Part shown: piece by piece, positions 16,097 to 18,460 of the stretch | Layout: each line of letters starts with the position of its first letter | How positions within the stretch are numbered: position 1 is the first letter of the stretch | Assembly: GCA_021845945.1 (NCBI GenBank) | Contig: JAJZRD010000047.1 | Location: 1 to 18,460 of the forward strand | Direction: 5' to 3' | From: Chloroflexota bacterium | Lineage (GTDB): Bacteria; Chloroflexota; UBA6077 | DNA length: 18,460 nt | Made by a program: the position numbers and the translations under genes | The notes under the pieces: generated by a model | The model's database searches: none | Told to the model about the DNA's origin: nothing | The model's input: only the letters and a program-made list of their open reading frames with translations

Positions 16097-16807
16097 CTAC
16101 AGCGCTCCGCCCGCGGCCGGCGCTTGCCGGAAGAAGGAGGAGGGGCTGTTGGGGGTGGGGGTCGCGTTGTTGCCCTTGCGCGGACCCTTCATGCCCCAGT
16201 GACCGCCGAAGTTGTTCAGATCCGACTTCTGGATCTTGTCGATGAACTGGTTCTCCTGGTCCTGGGTCATCCGGCCGTTCTTCACGGCCTGGTCCAGTTT
16301 CGGCTTGACGGTGTTGACGATGGCGTCCTTGACCGCCTGCTCCTTGCCCTGGGCCAGCTGCGCCAGGGTCTTGCCCGACCGCAGCTGGTTGGTCAGATCC
16401 TGGGGCGTGGTTTCCAGCGCCCCGGCGATCGCGCTCCACACCTTGATGCCGCCCATGGAGAACGCGCCCTTCTCTCCGCGCTCGCGCTCGCTACCGCGGA
16501 AGCCGAAGCCGAAGCCCGGACCGACGTTGGGGTTGGCCTTGATCCTGTCGGCCTGCTGCTGGGTGAGCTTCCCGTCCCGAACCTCCTGGTCCACAGTGGC
16601 GTTCCGGGCGTCGGTGAAGGCGCTGTTCAGCTTGTCCCGGCCGACCCCAAGGGCTGCCGCCAGCTTGTCCATGAAGAGGTTCTGATAGTTGGTCTTAGCC
16701 TGGTTCGCTCCTGGTGTTGGGGTTTGCGCCATGGCCGTGCCGGCAACGGCCACGGCGGCCACGGCTCCCACCAATCCCACGATGGCTAGTGATCTCCGGA
16801 CTCTCAT
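16097..16807 (-). CDS. Secreted DUF2680-like protein
   Basis: The product is 236 residues from ATG 16807, where a signal peptide begins directly (MRVRRSLAIVGLVGAVAAVA, cleavage near TAMAQ). Two related helical units follow: FMDKLAAALGVGRDKLNSAF with DQEVRDGKLTQQQADRI, and VWSAIAGALETTPQDLTNQL with DQAVKNGRMTQDQENQFIDK. Each combines an 'AALG' helix with a 'DGKLTQ.QAD.I' helix, which is the DUF2680 pattern. A Gly/Phe-rich spacer (GPGFGFGFRG) lies between them, and the tail is Asn/Pro/Ser-rich. It is probably exported; its function is unknown. The upstream AAAGG is a weak ribosome-binding site. The longer frame to 16870 would bury the signal peptide. It forms a pair of secreted proteins with the FxLYD-like gene, though a strong hairpin lies between them. 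Confidence 0.82.
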   Translation of the reverse strand: MRVRRSLAIVGLVGAVAAVAVAGTAMAQTPTPGANQAKTNYQNLFMDKLAAALGVGRDKLNSAFTDARNATVDQEVRDGKLTQQQADRIKANPNVGPGFGFGFRGSERERGEKGAFSMGGIKVWSAIAGALETTPQDLTNQLRSGKTLAQLAQGKEQAVKDAIVNTVKPKLDQAVKNGRMTQDQENQFIDKIQKSDLNNFGGHWGMKGPRKGNNATPTPNSPSSFFRQAPAAGGAL

Positions 16808-17130
16808 ACCTGTGCCTTTCTGCTGTTGGAGAATCGCAGCCCAGCCCTTGGTTTCTGGCGGGACTGCCACATCCGGGTTTCCTTCGAACTCTCCTCCCGA
16901 GTCGCCGTCAGGACCCGAGAGTAAGAATACTGAGTTGGCAATAAGGAGTTGTTACCCCGGGGTTAAATCTCTGATAAAACTTGGGCGTTTCGCCGGTCTC
17001 GGCCGACGCGGAGTGGCTGCTCGAGCGAGGGACCTCAGCCTGTTTTCGACATAGAACGGCTGTTCGGACCGAGCGCACCTTAACAATCGAGCGCAGGGTG
17101 TATCCTCTGTTTCCAGAGGGAGGCAGAGCC
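16808..17130. other. Gap between divergent genes, including the probable IS left end
   Basis: This holds the 5' regions of the minus-strand DUF2680-like gene and the plus-strand transposase. A GC-centred palindrome ACCCCGGGGT (16954-16963) lies in an AT-richer stretch. A weak plus-strand promoter candidate is TTGTTA (16949-16954), 17 bases, TGATAA (16972-16977). The left end of the insertion sequence should lie between about 16990 and 17130, but the other end is outside the window, so no terminal inverted repeat can be assigned. Confidence 0.4.
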
Positions 17131-18460
17131 ATGGACACATCTCAAGCCGAGCACCTGGGCAAGACGGTCAAGGCAGTGCGTCCCCGTCAGACGGGCGCCT
17201 TGCCCCTGGTCTATCCCGTCTTGACCGATCTCCAGGTGCAGTCGATCGCCAACGACCTGGTGCCTAGCCAGGCCGACGTTGATATGGGTCGGGTGGTTGC
17301 TCTACTGGTCCTCAACCGCTTGTTGGCCCCGCAGCCGCTGTATCAGATCCAGGATTGGCTGGCTGAGACCGTCTTGCCCGAGGTGTTGGACGTTACGCCT
17401 CAGCAGGTCTATGACAACCGTCTGGGACGAGCCCTGGACGACTCTACCCGCATCTGGGGGATCTCTGGGCTCGTCTGGCAACCCAAGCGGTCCGGGTCTA
17501 CGATCTGGACCTGAACGTCCTGCACTGGGACATCACCCGCCCGCCGATCCACTTGGAGGCTCTCCTGCGCTTCCTGGCCCGCCCCGAGCTGGCCGATCGG
17601 GATCTGCGCCCGCTTCTGGTCAGCGGCAGCAAGATGGTCAGTTCCGAAGCGGTGCTCGCCTGTCACCACCACAACCTGTTCTACCTGGGACCTTTGCCCG
17701 ATGGGACCGCGACCGAAGCCGTGCTGCGTAGTGTCTCGGCCGAGGAGATGGCTGGTCACAGCCTGGCCTACCGCCCACAACGAGTCAAGGGGGACGATCG
17801 AGCCTACGTGCCCTATCGGGGAGTTTGGCGGCCCTTCACCTTCGAGTTTCAGGTGGAGAAGGTCACCGACAGGGCTCTGGTCATCTGGAGCGCGGGCAAG
17901 CAGAACTGGATGAGCAGAAGCGGAAAACCCATCTTAAGAGGCTCCTGAACGGCCTGGCTCATATCCAGAAGCAGCTGGGCACTCGCCGCTACAAGAAGCG
18001 AGCCTATGCGGAGGAGCGACTCGCTGCCCTCCAGCAGGGGCAACCGGCCAAGGGGTTGGTGGACCTCCAGTTGAGCGGCGAAGACGTGGCGATGGAACTC
18101 AGCTTCCTGGTCAACCGGCAGAAGCTGGCCCAGGCCCAGGAGTTGGATGGCCGCTACGCGCTGGCAACCAACGGCGACCACCTGGATGCCGACGAGGCCC
18201 TGACCCCGTTCAAAGGGCAGGATGGAGTGGAGAAGCGGTTCAGGGCAGCGAAGGGGCCGTTGGTGGTGCATCCCATCTTCGTCCGGACAGACCAGAGGGT
18301 CGAAGGGTTGGTGTTCATAACCCTGGTGGCGCTCTTGGTACGAGCGGTTCTGGAACGAGCGTGTCGGCAGCGGGGGCTGGCAGTGACGGCCGACCGTCTG
18401 TTCCAGGGGTTCCGTTCCTTGCAGGCGGTGGACCTGATCTGGCAAGACGGGAGCCCCCAA
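17131..18460 (+). pseudogene. Broken IS1634-like (IS4 superfamily) transposase, right end off the window
   Basis: The start ATG 17131 has GGGAGG about eight bases upstream. The frame runs through a DUF4277-like N-terminus (ALPLVYPVLTDLQVQSIAND ... VYDNRLGRALD) and stops at 17514. Similarity leaves this frame near 17440 and continues one frame over as HLGDLWARLATQAVRVYDLD then LNVLHWDITRP. From about 17553 the reading passes straight to a downstream region (LLRFLARPELADRDLRPLLV), so part of the catalytic core seems deleted. The expected DSK-type Asp reads GSK (VSGSKMVSSEAV). A second shift near 17900 leads to AELDEQKRK, and the C-terminal signature GVEKRFRAAKGPLVVHPIFV is intact. Two shifts, a deletion and a lost Asp indicate an inactive copy. 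The family call is from motif memory. Confidence 0.8.

Noticed and set aside
17880..17945. Programmed -1 frameshift in the transposase
   Set aside because: No X XXY YYZ slippery heptamer is in the right phase, and a second shift plus a deletion and a lost Asp point to decay.
1..18460. CRISPR array, tRNA, rRNA or defence system
   Set aside because: No regularly spaced direct repeats, cloverleaf candidates or defence-type protein motifs were seen on reading both strands.

Overview
The window is GC-rich, densely coding bacterial DNA. A large MalT-type LuxR regulator carrying a heptamer-repeat linker, a giant cyclic beta-1,2-glucan synthase-like protein, a stomatin-type slipin, FtsH, and several small secreted or membrane proteins together suggest a member of the Chloroflexota or a related terrabacterial lineage. 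That placement is inferred from gene content; no rRNA or other phylogenetic marker is present.

Layout. Positions 1-4748 (minus strand) hold the N-terminal 1,500 or so residues of a cyclic beta-glucan synthase (NdvB/ChvB type), which runs off the left edge. Divergent from it, 4987-7743 (plus) encodes a MalT/LAL-type transcription factor. Next come small plus-strand genes: a possible split-barrel flavin-type protein (7843-8223), a GlsB/YeaQ/YmgE membrane protein (8542-8820), an unknown 63-residue protein (8861-9052) and a slipin (9078-9902), which is followed by a strong hairpin. The first two are each preceded by the same two-block upstream element with identical internal spacing, which suggests co-regulation. 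A 695-base gap (9903-10597) holds the hairpin, a decayed-looking small ORF and a MITE/REP-like inverted-repeat element. Then come a 120-residue protein of possible HesB/IscA-like fold and ftsH (10969-12990), only 8 bases apart.

From 12957 to 16807 all genes are on the minus strand. They are an amidohydrolase/deacetylase-type metallohydrolase (its 3' end overlaps the 3' end of ftsH by 34 bp), a SHOCT-domain membrane protein, a secreted FxLYD-like protein with a Pro/Thr linker, and a secreted DUF2680-like protein. The right edge (17131 to the end) is an IS1634-like transposase broken by two frameshifts, an apparent internal deletion and the apparent loss of a catalytic Asp.

How the genes may work together. 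The centre reads as an envelope or membrane-quality island: a slipin and a membrane AAA protease (partners in the HflKC/prohibitin-FtsH paradigm), a stress-type GlsB protein, and a signal-sensing LAL regulator beside a cell-envelope glucan synthase. I see no CRISPR array, tRNA, rRNA, toxin-antitoxin pair or defence locus. The most unusual observations are the duplicated promoter-like element with an 11-bp perfect inverted repeat around its -10-like box, the mirror-image heptamer repeats inside the regulator gene, and the symmetric inverted-repeat element at 10398-10512.
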